From positions 1-64,000 of the forward strand of contig NZ_LHZC01000044.1 in the NCBI RefSeq assembly GCF_001580615.1: DNA of 64,000 nucleotides, read 5' to 3'. The translations under genes were made by a program, and so were the position numbers. This DNA comes from Acetobacter malorum (lineage in GTDB: Bacteria; Pseudomonadota; Alphaproteobacteria; Acetobacterales; Acetobacteraceae). Below are positions 56,510-64,000 of this stretch, piece by piece (position 1 is the first letter of the stretch; every line of letters starts with the position of its first letter). The notes beneath the pieces were generated by a model. That model was not told the origin of the DNA, did not search any database, and worked only from the letters and a program-made list of their open reading frames with translations.

Positions 56510-57970
56510 TTACAGTTCCAAAGTCGTCTGCTCAGCTTTCGCTGCCTTTTTACGGGCAATCACGGCGTCACGCTGGCCGTCACCAAAGGTCAGCACAACA
56601 TCTTCCCCCACCTTCAGCTTGCGCGCAGAGGTTACGGGCTGGCCACCGGCCGTCACTAACGCATAACCCCGCGCCAGCACCGCCTGAGGGGACACTGCTT
56701 CCAGTTGCCCGCCAGCACCCACCAGTGCTGCGCGTCGCTCCCGCACCAGAGCCGCCAGCGGAGCCGGAGAAATCCGCAACCGCCCCAGCCGGGCTTCCCT
56801 GACTTGCAGGCCATGACGCAGACCCGTCTGCAAAGCACTCCCCAGCAAAGCCAGCCGGGTGCGGCGGCCCGAGAGCAGCGTGTCCACCGCAGGCATATGC
56901 CGCTCCACCGCCACCAGTGCGACCCGTCGCCCCTGCACAAAGCCGGGCAGGGCAACATCCAGCCTGCGGCCCCGGTCATCCAGCATCATCCGCGCGGTGC
57001 CCAGCAGGCCGGGCAGATCAGGCAGGGCCGCCGCAGCCCGGTCCAGCCGCAGCCGGGCCGTTTGCAATAGGCGGGACAACGCCCCGAGAGCGCGTGCGCC
57101 CCGATGCTCCAGTTCCGCCAGCATTTCTGTGCGCACCGGCACGGCCAGTTCCGCCGCGGCAGTCGGTGTTGGCGCACGCCGGTCCGAGGCAAAATCAATC
57201 AGCGTGGTATCAGTCTCATGCCCCACGGCAGAAATCAGCGGGATGCTGGACGCAGCGGCGGTACGCACCACGGCTTCATCATTAAACGCCATCAGGTCTT
57301 CCAGAGACCCACCACCACGCGCCACAATCAGCACATCCGGGCGCGGCACGTCGCCGCTGCCATCCAACGCAGAAAATCCGTTAATAGCGGCAGTAATCTG
57401 TGCGGCAGCACCTTCCCCCTGCACAGCTACCGGCCACACCAGCACAGGGCGCGGGAAGCGACGCAGGAGGGTCGTGCAGATATCGTGCAGCACCGCGCCC
57501 TGTGCCGAGGTCACCACCCCGATCACACGCGGCAGCAGGGGCAGGGGGCGTTTGCGCCCGGCATCAAACAGGCCTTCTTCCGCCAGTTTCAGCCGCAGGC
57601 GTTCAATGCGGGCCAGCAGGGCACCTTCCCCCGCATACTCCATCCGCTCCACCACAAGCTGATAGCTTGAGCGTTCGCCGTAAGCGGAGATCTTGCCGGT
57701 TGCGATAATTTCCAGCCCGTTTTCCGGCACCAGCCCAAGGCGGGAGACTGAGCCGCGCCACACGACGCCGGAAATCTTGCCGCGTTCATCTTTGAGCGAA
57801 AAATAGAGGTGGCCTGAGGGGTAGCGCTTGAACTCGGTAATCTCACCACGCACCCGCACACGGCCAAACGTGCCCTCAAGCGTGCGCCTGATAGCCCCGG
57901 AAATTTCGGAGACACTATATTCCGGCACATTCCCACCGGGAGGTGCCCCTGCTGCAAGCCCTTCGATCAT
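56510..57970 (-). CDS. xseA: Exodeoxyribonuclease VII large subunit
   Basis: Single-strand-specific exonuclease subunit. The 486-residue protein has the N-terminal OB fold (VRVRGEITEFKRYPSGHLYFSLKDE), IGVVTSAQGAVLHD, ARGGGSLEDLMAFNDE and SAVGHETDTTLIDFASDRRAPTPTAAAEL, all diagnostic, and an Arg/Ala-rich coiled C-terminal part. It is divergent from purD, as in many alphaproteobacteria. The small subunit gene xseB is not adjacent. Confidence 0.95.
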   Translation of the reverse strand: MIEGLAAGAPPGGNVPEYSVSEISGAIRRTLEGTFGRVRVRGEITEFKRYPSGHLYFSLKDERGKISGVVWRGSVSRLGLVPENGLEIIATGKISAYGERSSYQLVVERMEYAGEGALLARIERLRLKLAEEGLFDAGRKRPLPLLPRVIGVVTSAQGAVLHDICTTLLRRFPRPVLVWPVAVQGEGAAAQITAAINGFSALDGSGDVPRPDVLIVARGGGSLEDLMAFNDEAVVRTAAASSIPLISAVGHETDTTLIDFASDRRAPTPTAAAELAVPVRTEMLAELEHRGARALGALSRLLQTARLRLDRAAAALPDLPGLLGTARMMLDDRGRRLDVALPGFVQGRRVALVAVERHMPAVDTLLSGRRTRLALLGSALQTGLRHGLQVREARLGRLRISPAPLAALVRERRAALVGAGGQLEAVSPQAVLARGYALVTAGGQPVTSARKLKVGEDVVLTFGDGQRDAVIARKKAAKAEQTTLEL

Positions 57971-58036
57971 TTGCCCAACCTATGCTACAGACGCTCGCCC
58001 TGAAAGAGCAGAGCTGACAGAGTGAGAGAGAAAAAT

Positions 58037-59305
58037 ATGCGGGTACTTCTGGTTGGATCCGGCGGCCGTGAACATGCACTGGCCGCAACACTTGCACGTT
58101 CCCCCAAACTGACGGCTTTGTTCATTGCCCCCGGCAACCCCGGCACGGCAGAGCTGGGCACCAATGTTGCCATTGGCGCAAGCGATGTGCCCGCGCTAAT
58201 TACCTTCGCCAAAGAACAGCAGGTTGACCTGATTGTTCCCGGCCCGGAAGCCCCGCTGGTGGCTGGTCTGGCCGATGCCTGCGCCGCTGCCGGTCTGGCC
58301 TGTGCCGGCCCCACGCAGGCCGCCGCCCGTCTGGAAGGCAGCAAGAGCTTCAGCAAGGAAGTCTGCTACGCCGCAGGCGTGCCGACCGCGCGGGGTGAAC
58401 GCTTTACCAGTGCAGAAGACGCTATCACCTACATTGCAGAACGTGGCGCACCGATTGTGGTGAAAGCTGACGGTCTGGCAGCGGGCAAAGGCGTAGTGGT
58501 CGCTCAAACAGTCGCCGAAGCGCAGGATGCGGTGCGTGAGATGATGACGCAGGGCAGCATGGGCGATGCTGGCCGCAGCGTGGTGATTGAAGATTGCCTT
58601 GTGGGTGAGGAAGTTTCTCTCTTCGCCTTCTGCTCGGGTGAGACCGCCATGCTCATTGGCGCCGCACAGGACCACAAACGCATTGGCGATAACGACACCG
58701 GCCCCAACACAGGCGGCATGGGCGCTGTCTCCCCTCCGCGCGGGTTTGACCGCGCGGCGCAGGAAGACGCACTGGATCTGCTTGTCCGCCCCATGCTGAA
58801 AGAAATGGTCCGCCGGGGCACCCCCTTCCGGGGCGTGATTTTTGCCGGCCTGATGCTGACAGAAACCGGCCCGCAGCTGATTGAATACAATGTCCGTTTT
58901 GGGGACCCGGAAGCACAGGCCCTGCTGCTCCGCCTGACCTCCGACCTGCTGCCTGCACTCGCTGCCCTTGCGGAAGACAGGCTGGACACAACCCCTGTCA
59001 CGTTCTCGGATCAGGCTGCCATCAGCGTTGTTATGGCCGCGCGGGGCTATCCTGCAAAACCTGAAACGGGAGCAGTTATTTCCGGCATTGCCGATGCCGA
59101 AGCGCTAGAAGGTGTGCGCGTCTTTCAGGCTGGCACCAAAGAAAATGCTTTAAGAGAACTGGTTGTGGCAGGCGGCCGCGTTCTGTCCGTCTGCGCGCTT
59201 GGAGACACCGTACAGGAAGCACGGGACCGTGCCTACGCCGGTGTAAAAGCCATCTCCTGGGATGGTGCTGCCTGGCGCACGGATATCGGCGCGCGTGCCC
59301 TTTAA
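58037..59305 (+). CDS. purD: Phosphoribosylamine-glycine ligase
   Basis: ATP-grasp enzyme for the second step of purine synthesis. The 422-residue protein starts MRVLLVGSGGREHAL and has FSKEVCYAAGVPT, VVKADGLAAGKGVVVA, DHKRIGDNDTGPNTGGMGA and FGDPEAQ. ATG 58037 is preferred to a GTG at 58022. A terminator hairpin follows at 59398. Confidence 0.96.
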   Translation: MRVLLVGSGGREHALAATLARSPKLTALFIAPGNPGTAELGTNVAIGASDVPALITFAKEQQVDLIVPGPEAPLVAGLADACAAAGLACAGPTQAAARLEGSKSFSKEVCYAAGVPTARGERFTSAEDAITYIAERGAPIVVKADGLAAGKGVVVAQTVAEAQDAVREMMTQGSMGDAGRSVVIEDCLVGEEVSLFAFCSGETAMLIGAAQDHKRIGDNDTGPNTGGMGAVSPPRGFDRAAQEDALDLLVRPMLKEMVRRGTPFRGVIFAGLMLTETGPQLIEYNVRFGDPEAQALLLRLTSDLLPALAALAEDRLDTTPVTFSDQAAISVVMAARGYPAKPETGAVISGIADAEALEGVRVFQAGTKENALRELVVAGGRVLSVCALGDTVQEARDRAYAGVKAISWDGAAWRTDIGARAL

Positions 59306-59397
59306 GGCACTTTGTTCCCAAAAGCTTTGAATGCACCGTCATCAGTCTTTGTCATCTGGATTGATGACGGATTTTCAGAACAGTTTTTATGGCAATA

Positions 59398-59437
59398 TGT
59401 GATGCGGGTCTCTTAGTCCGCATCACACGCTTTTTCT
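59398..59437 (+). terminator. Terminator downstream of purD
   Basis: Perfect 10-base stem TGTGATGCGG / CCGCATCACA, 10-base loop and a short T-run (CGCTTTTT) on the plus strand. Confidence 0.8.
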
Positions 59438-59502
59438 AAAACCCGTAAGCTGCGGGATCTGATCTATTCCACGCGAGAGAAGAGACCAGACGAGCCCACG
59501 AT

Positions 59503-59976
59503 TTACACGCCCCAACTATGCATCAGCACCAGAGCATCCGAGCCATCAGGGTAATAAGCCCGCCGCTTTCCAGCCTGCACAAACCCTGCACCAGCATAAA
59601 GCGCTTGTGCCGCTGCATTGTGGACGGAGACCTCAAGGAACATATGGTCTGCGCCCCGGTCCTGCGCTTCCATCACACCCCACGCCAGAAGCTGTCTGGC
59701 AATACCTTGCTGGCGGAAGGCTCTGCCGACGCAGAGTGTCAGAACCTCAGCTTCATCCGCCACACACCGGATCATCAAGAACCCTGCAGGCTGGTCACCC
59801 AGCATGGCAAGCGCTGTCACGACGCCGGGCATGGGCAAAAGCTGTTTTAAAGCGGCTTCATCCCACAGATCGTCTACGGAAAAGCTTTGAGCATGGAGGG
59901 CCGCCAGCACTGCGCCATGCGCCTGACTGGCCTCAATAATGTCCACGGCCACGAGCTGAGAAAGTGTCTGGCTCAA
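59503..59976 (-). CDS. rimI: Ribosomal protein S18-alanine N-acetyltransferase
   Basis: GNAT enzyme that acetylates the S18 N-terminus. The 157-residue protein has RAFRQQGIARQLL (acetyl-CoA site), FLEVSVHNAAAQALYAGAGF and the RimI-typical RRAYYPDGSDALVL end. The ATG overlaps the tsaB stop by 4 bases; the tsaB-rimI pairing supports the call. Confidence 0.9.
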   Translation of the reverse strand: MSQTLSQLVAVDIIEASQAHGAVLAALHAQSFSVDDLWDEAALKQLLPMPGVVTALAMLGDQPAGFLMIRCVADEAEVLTLCVGRAFRQQGIARQLLAWGVMEAQDRGADHMFLEVSVHNAAAQALYAGAGFVQAGKRRAYYPDGSDALVLMHSWGV

Positions 59977-60668
59977 ACCGGTGCAGACCGTAAACCAGCA
60001 GCCGGAAGCTTGGCTTCTGGCGGATCAACATACAAAGGCAGAGCATCACGCGGCCGGAGCTGACCTTTGAGGCGCGCAACAGCAGCTTCCGCAATCTGGC
60101 TGGCTGTGGGTTGTGCTAGGTCAGAGAAGACTGGCTCTGCCACCGAGAGTGACGCCGCGGCATCTCCCGCCACCAGCCAGCGACCGGGGAGAGGAGACCA
60201 GCTTGCGAGAGCCACAGCCTGCACCCCAGCGGCCCGTTCCACAAAGACGCGCCCACGCCGCGCTGCCGTGACAAGCAGCCACCCGTCCAGATCTCCATAG
60301 CGGGCACACTCAGCATCAAGCTGCGGGCGCAGGGCTTCACCCCGTGTCACCCCGACCAGCGGGCAACCAGCCCCAAGCGCATACCCTGCCGCCATGGCGC
60401 AGGAGGCCCGCAGGCCGGTAAAGGAACCGGGGCCTGTGACCACAGCCACCAGATCAGGCTGCACAAGCTGGCCAGCCCCCCATCCCGCCTGCTGCAAAGC
60501 CTCAGCCGCCAGAAGGCCAATACCTTCCGCAGCCTGTTTTCCTGCAGCAGAGACGAGAGACAGAACCGTATAGCCGCCCTCGGGAAAAGGCGTGACACAA
60601 GCTACGGTGCCAGAGGCGTCCTCTCCGGCCGGGCTGCCATCCAGCACTAAAAGACGTTCAGGTTTCAT
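59973..60668 (-). CDS. tsaB: tRNA threonylcarbamoyladenosine synthesis protein TsaB
   Basis: Partner of TsaD in making t6A37 in ANN-decoding tRNAs. The 231-residue protein has LVLDGSPAG at the N-terminus and VVTGPGSFTGLRASCAMAAGYALG, the TsaB hallmark. ATG 60668 overlaps the nitroreductase stop (TGATG), preferred to a start five codons upstream. Confidence 0.92.
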   Translation of the reverse strand: MKPERLLVLDGSPAGEDASGTVACVTPFPEGGYTVLSLVSAAGKQAAEGIGLLAAEALQQAGWGAGQLVQPDLVAVVTGPGSFTGLRASCAMAAGYALGAGCPLVGVTRGEALRPQLDAECARYGDLDGWLLVTAARRGRVFVERAAGVQAVALASWSPLPGRWLVAGDAAASLSVAEPVFSDLAQPTASQIAEAAVARLKGQLRPRDALPLYVDPPEAKLPAAGLRSAPV

Positions 60669-61249
60669 CACAGGAAGCGGCACGCTTCATCAAAGCCCAG
60701 ACGCGGTGCACGGGGCGGCAGCTGCTCAATATCCCCATACCCGAGACAGAGCAGGAAGTTCGCCCGCCAGCCATCTTCGGCCAGAAAGGTATCTTCCACC
60801 ATGTTCTGATCAAACCCGGAGATGGGCAACGCATCCAACCCAAGCGCCCGGGCCGCCATAATCATATAGGCGCCTTCCAGCGTGCCATTGCGGAAAGCGG
60901 TTTCTTCCGCCAGCCCCACATCCGCGGCAAACCACGAGCGCAGTTCCTCATTGGGGGCCAGACGCGGCAGTTCATCAAAAAACAGGGGATCATACGCCAC
61001 AATGGCGATGACGGGCGCACCCATCACGCGGTTCACATTGCCTGCGGAAAGGGCGGGGCGCAGACGCTCCCGGCCTTCAGATGCGGTAATGAACACAAAC
61101 CGGGCCGGGCTACAGTTGCCGGAGGTCGGCCCGAGGCTCACCAGACTATACAGGCGGCGCAACAGGGCAGGCTCCACCGGGCGGGCCATCCAGCGCCGCG
61201 GCGTGCGCGCCTTTTGGAAAAGAAGATCCAGCCCGCTATCATCCAGCAT
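60668..61249 (-). CDS. Nitroreductase-family protein (RutE/HadB type)
   Basis: A 193-residue FMN-dependent oxidoreductase resembling malonic semialdehyde reductase RutE: FQKARTPRRWMARPVEP, GPTSGNCSPARFVFI, AETAFRNGTLEGAYMIMAARALGLDALPISGFD. No other rut gene is nearby, so a general reductase role is more likely than uracil catabolism. It is translationally coupled to tsaB. Confidence 0.86.
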   Translation of the reverse strand: MLDDSGLDLLFQKARTPRRWMARPVEPALLRRLYSLVSLGPTSGNCSPARFVFITASEGRERLRPALSAGNVNRVMGAPVIAIVAYDPLFFDELPRLAPNEELRSWFAADVGLAEETAFRNGTLEGAYMIMAARALGLDALPISGFDQNMVEDTFLAEDGWRANFLLCLGYGDIEQLPPRAPRLGFDEACRFL

Positions 61250-61268
61250 TTCTGTCCTGCCTCCGCTG

Positions 61269-61284
61269 CCCCGCTTTTGCGGGG
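61269..61284. repeat. Small GC-rich hairpin between nfu and nitroreductase
   Basis: CCCCGC-TTTT-GCGGGG inverted repeat just upstream of the nitroreductase start. No T-run follows in either direction, so its role is unclear. Confidence 0.4.
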
Positions 61285-61351
61285 GCTTACCTAGTGTCTG
61301 CTCCCCCTTTTAGGTCACAGACCCGGAGACGGGAAGATGCTGAAAGCGGCC

Positions 61352-61915
61352 TTAGTCTTCAACCTGCTCCACGGACACAACTTCCGGCACATAATGCCGC
61401 AGCATGTTTTCCACACCGTGCTTCAGCGTAGCGCGGGAAGAGGGGCAGCCAGAGCATGCCCCCTGCATGGTCAGGCGGACAATGCCGTCCTTGTAGCCAC
61501 GGAACACAATGTCCCCGCCATCACCCGCCACAGCCGGGCGCACACGCGTGTCCAGCAGTTCCTTGATCTGGGTGACGATCTCTTGATCTTCCGGCGCGAT
61601 GGGCTCTTCCGTAATCCCAACGCCTTCAGCCACCACCGGCGCACCAGCCACGAAGTGGTCCATCAGGGCTGTCAGCACCAGCGGGCGCAGTTCTGCCCAG
61701 TCTTCCTGATCGGACTTGGTGACGGACACAAAGTCATTCCCCAGAAACACGCGGGACACACCGGGCAGCCCAAACAGCGCTTCCGCCAGTGGGGAGCGGC
61801 CGGAGACGGTATCGGCATCAATAAAATCAATCGTCCCCGCATCGCCCATCACGGCGCGGCCCGGGAGGAATTTCAGCGTGGCGGGGTTAGGGGTGTCTTC
61901 AGTTTCAATAAACAT
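61352..61915 (-). CDS. Nfu-type iron-sulfur carrier protein
   Basis: A 187-residue protein with an N-terminal Nfu domain (MFIETEDTPNPATLKFLPG, FGLPGVSRVFLGNDFVSVTK) and a C-terminal NifU domain with the Cys pair in GACSGCPSS that carries a 4Fe-4S cluster. ATG 61915 coincides with the conserved family start; starts further upstream add an unrelated stretch. It transfers Fe-S clusters to target enzymes. Confidence 0.93.
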   Translation of the reverse strand: MFIETEDTPNPATLKFLPGRAVMGDAGTIDFIDADTVSGRSPLAEALFGLPGVSRVFLGNDFVSVTKSDQEDWAELRPLVLTALMDHFVAGAPVVAEGVGITEEPIAPEDQEIVTQIKELLDTRVRPAVAGDGGDIVFRGYKDGIVRLTMQGACSGCPSSRATLKHGVENMLRHYVPEVVSVEQVED

Positions 61916-61979
61916 GGCAACCTGATCCTGATCGTCTGCTACGTGTCTTTCTGTGTCATCAGGTGGCATCACAATGCGG

Positions 61980-62157
61980 ACAGGACAAGTCCTGTATTGT
62001 AAGAAACGCCCGGTTTGCAGAGAATTCACTCAGGTTTTTCTACCCCACAAGGCGAAACTGGCTGGCGTTACACTGAGAAAAACGTTTGGCGAGCAACTCC
62101 ACGCCGGATGAGCCGATCTGCCATGCAGGAGGCGTGCATCCGCCTTGCGGGCTTTTT
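61980..62157 (+). other. Structured intergenic stretch ending in a terminator-like hairpin; possible small RNA
   Basis: About 180 bases between nfu and the DUF2075 gene with no acceptable start codon. On the plus strand it ends in an imperfect hairpin (AGGCG / CGCCT core, 62130-62145) followed by GGGC and T6 at 62152-62157. There is no plus-strand gene to serve, which suggests a small transcript. I recognise no known RNA family. Confidence 0.35.
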
Positions 62158-63395
62158 TACGCGGCATCCCGGCTGGCCTGCATCTGCACGAGCCGCTTTC
62201 TCAGGGCAGGATCGCTCGCATAAATAAACAGCCCATGCACGGCACGCGTCATCAGCACATTGATGGCATTCAGCATAATGCGCTCTTTTGTGCCTTCCGG
62301 GTCCTGAAGCCCATCACGCCCGGTAAAGGCCGCGCCATCTTCATACCGGCTGGTATCAATGCGGATGCCGTCTGTTACCGGGTCATACAGCACGGAGGGG
62401 CCTAAAATCAGCCCGACATAATTCAGGTCGAACCCCTGCACAGTGTAGACAGACCCGACTTCATCAATCGTATCGGGCCGTTCTGCCCAAGGCAGCTTTT
62501 CATCCGGTTTGGAGCGGTCCCAGCGGAGGGTAAAGCGGCCCTCGCGGATGAAGTGGTCCTCCCCATCCAGCCGATAGGGATAGTCATACGTCGCAATCAT
62601 GCGGGAAAGCCTGTAGCGGGCATTTTCCTTTTTAATGGCGTCATAGAGATCCTGCGCATCCGCAAAAAACCGTAAATCAAACGTCTGTTTTTGCGGCATC
62701 GGGAGGATTTTTTTCTGACAAAACCCCTCAATCCAGTCGAGCACATCCTGATGGGCATGAACACGAAACTGCGTCTTGAGGTGGTATGTCTGGCAGGGAA
62801 GTCCCCGCACCAGAGATTTCAGAAGCCCCTGACTCCAGCAGCTCTTGAATTTCAGAACTTGTTTTTCATCAAACACCAGAACCGTAATTCGGGCGAGTTT
62901 AATCAGTTCCTCCAGATGATTGCCCTGCTTAAAGTGATTGTATTTGTCGCTTTTTGTCAGAAGAAGGTGGGCTTCATCCACAAAGATGATATCGGCCTTT
63001 TTTCCTGACTTATGCATTCTATTGATAAATGTTGTCGGACGCTCAAAATCTTTCTTTTTCAGAGCCGGATAAGATTCTGAAATATTTTTATAAAGCTTCA
63101 TCATTTCCGGATGATTGACAACAAGGTAGTTGTCCGTCTTCCAGAATGGACTGCTTTTATCAGATGAGCGTGAAAGAGACTGTATTTCGTTAAAAATTGA
63201 ATTGATAACGATGCTTTTTCCGGTCCCTGCGTCCCCTTCAATCAGAAACACAGCATGCTCATCATGCTGATGCGCGATACAGAACGCCTTGATGGCGTTT
63301 TTCAGATCCTGCTGTTCTGGAGAAAGCTGTTTTTCAGGAGATAATTTCTCCGCTGCATCGTTTTCATAACGATCAGGCAAACCAGACTCTTTCAC
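62157..63395 (-). CDS. DUF2075-family P-loop ATPase / helicase-like protein
   Basis: A 412-residue protein with Walker A GDAGTGKS (54-61), Walker B DIIFVDEAH (Asp140/Glu141), a downstream TQFRVH segment and the SF1-like GSVYTVQGFDLNYVGLI and NVLMTRAVHGLFIY motifs near the end, the set seen in DUF2075/Schlafen-like helicase domains. It may act on DNA or RNA; such genes occur in accessory and defence contexts. The N-terminal half is Lys/Asn-rich and lower in GC than neighbours. Confidence 0.82.
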   Translation of the reverse strand: MKESGLPDRYENDAAEKLSPEKQLSPEQQDLKNAIKAFCIAHQHDEHAVFLIEGDAGTGKSIVINSIFNEIQSLSRSSDKSSPFWKTDNYLVVNHPEMMKLYKNISESYPALKKKDFERPTTFINRMHKSGKKADIIFVDEAHLLLTKSDKYNHFKQGNHLEELIKLARITVLVFDEKQVLKFKSCWSQGLLKSLVRGLPCQTYHLKTQFRVHAHQDVLDWIEGFCQKKILPMPQKQTFDLRFFADAQDLYDAIKKENARYRLSRMIATYDYPYRLDGEDHFIREGRFTLRWDRSKPDEKLPWAERPDTIDEVGSVYTVQGFDLNYVGLILGPSVLYDPVTDGIRIDTSRYEDGAAFTGRDGLQDPEGTKERIMLNAINVLMTRAVHGLFIYASDPALRKRLVQMQASRDAA

Positions 63396-63414
63396 ACGTC
63401 CCCCTTGCAGCGGG

Positions 63415-63446
63415 CCGGAAGAGGCTTTTTCTAAAACCTCTTCCGG
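63415..63446. terminator. Hairpin between DUF2075 gene and M61 peptidase
   Basis: Perfect 10-base stem CCGGAAGAGG / CCTCTTCCGG with a 12-base A/T-rich loop. Located just after the M61 peptidase stop on the minus strand. No run of T follows the stem, so termination is uncertain. Confidence 0.5.
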
Positions 63447-63462
63447 TCCTTAATGCATCAGA

Positions 63463-64000
63463 TTATTTTCCCGCGGCAGACCCAGCGGCATCCTTCTGCG
63501 CACCCAGCGGTGCAAGCATCGTATCCAGAAGCTGCGTATTGCCGTCCAGATGCGGGTAACGCAGACCACCATGATAGGTGACAGATACCGTATGATAGCG
63601 CTCACCATCCCGCAGCAGCAACTCTATCGGGGCTGCATCCTTGTTTTTTGCAGTGGTGATTTCATCCTGCAGTGCGTCAGGATCATACGATACACCATTC
63701 ACAGCCACCAGGTCCTGATCCCGCGTGACCCCGGCCTGCCAGGCAGGGCTGCCCCACAGCACGTCACTCACGCTGCCTTTCTTGTTCACAGTCAGACCGA
63801 GAGAGAACATAAAGTCTGAAACATGCCGCAGATCAGAATAGGATTTTACATACTCTGAGGGCTTTTCAGTATAGACAACATTTGCACCGCCACGCGTAAA
63901 CCCATCCAGCGGGGCATGGGTGCTGGTGTTGTACAGCCGCTCATGCAGGAACTTCGCCCAGTCATAAGGCTGGACAGCATTCAGCGTTTTTACAATCTCA
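63463..64000 (-). CDS. M61-family metallopeptidase, C-terminal part
   Basis: Partial gene that continues past the right edge; 178 codons are visible. The visible part includes PYDWAKFLHERLYNTSTHAPLDGFTRGG, typical of M61 glycyl aminopeptidase-like proteins, and a C-terminal PDZ domain (SLGLTVNKKGSVSDVLWGSPAWQAGV). The zinc-binding HExxH lies outside the window. Probably periplasmic. Confidence 0.85.
   Translation of the reverse strand, partial: EIVKTLNAVQPYDWAKFLHERLYNTSTHAPLDGFTRGGANVVYTEKPSEYVKSYSDLRHVSDFMFSLGLTVNKKGSVSDVLWGSPAWQAGVTRDQDLVAVNGVSYDPDALQDEITTAKNKDAAPIELLLRDGERYHTVSVTYHGGLRYPHLDGNTQLLDTMLAPLGAQKDAAGSAAGK

Noticed and set aside
62090-62125. Possible cobalamin or TPP riboswitch
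   Set aside because: Short matches (GAGCCGATCTGCC, CACTGAGA) resemble pieces of these riboswitches, but the other conserved blocks are missing and no plus-strand gene follows.
1-64000. CRISPR arrays, insertion sequences or prophage
   Set aside because: No regular spaced repeats, no transposase or phage genes, and gene order is that of a core alphaproteobacterial chromosome.

Overview
The window is chromosomal DNA of an acetic acid bacterium (Alphaproteobacteria, Acetobacteraceae), most likely Acetobacter or a close relative. The evidence is: alphaproteobacterial gene orders (aroA-cmk-rpsA with a divergent FYDLN protein; ffs-dnaX-ybaB-recR; hrcA divergent from rph-rdgB; xseA divergent from purD; nfu ... 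tsaB-rimI); the C4-pathway 5-aminolevulinate synthase hemA; opgGH; and an alpha-amino-acid ester hydrolase of 667 residues whose Ser205/Asp338/His370 triad falls on the same numbers as AehA of Acetobacter turbidans. Base composition is moderately GC-rich with a few AT-rich intergenic islands. I see no insertion sequence, prophage, CRISPR array or rRNA operon.

Layout. 1-14.9 kb: a TonB-like partial gene, then hrcA-mrcA-prfB on the minus strand (prfB carries a programmed +1 frameshift whose stop codon is UAA), rph-rdgB and mtnK on the plus strand, a Tat-exported Yellow/royal-jelly-family protein, and the aroA-cmk-rpsA cluster. 14.9-19.5 kb: folB with a pteridine-reductase-like SDR, recR, ybaB, dnaX and the 4.5S SRP RNA. 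19.5-23.6 kb: an exported hypothetical protein, an amino-sugar kinase, nagA and an aldo/keto reductase. 23.6-29.4 kb: opgGH, a ModE-like DNA-binding protein, a GNAT enzyme and recA with an SOS-box-like site. 29.6-34 kb: a gamma-glutamyltransferase-like lipoprotein, a DsbA/ScsC-like oxidoreductase, hemA and a proline-rich lipoprotein.

34-42 kb: a transketolase homologue that has lost its catalytic residues, directly followed by gap-pgk; then a DMT transporter with a dual-specificity phosphatase, a Pat-type acetyltransferase and a GT-C membrane glycosyltransferase in AT-richer DNA. 42.4-48.9 kb: sdhCDAB, asd and zwf. 49-54.5 kb: a soluble ethanol-oxidation pair (adhP-aldehyde dehydrogenase) and aehA with a creatininase-family amidohydrolase. 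54.7-64 kb: serC, tRNA-Leu(CAA), a small lipoprotein, xseA, purD, rimI-tsaB-nitroreductase, an Nfu-type Fe-S protein, a DUF2075 P-loop ATPase and the C-terminal part of an M61 peptidase.

Most of the window is core metabolism and information processing: central carbon flux (zwf, gap, pgk, sdh), precursors (aroA, asd, serC, purD, folB, hemA) and DNA/RNA maintenance. The more unusual items are the UAA frameshift cassette in prfB, two apparent pseudoenzymes (transketolase-like and GGT-like), the aehA/creatininase-family pair, the Yellow-family exported protein, and an unassigned plus-strand stretch before a terminator-like hairpin near 62.1 kb.
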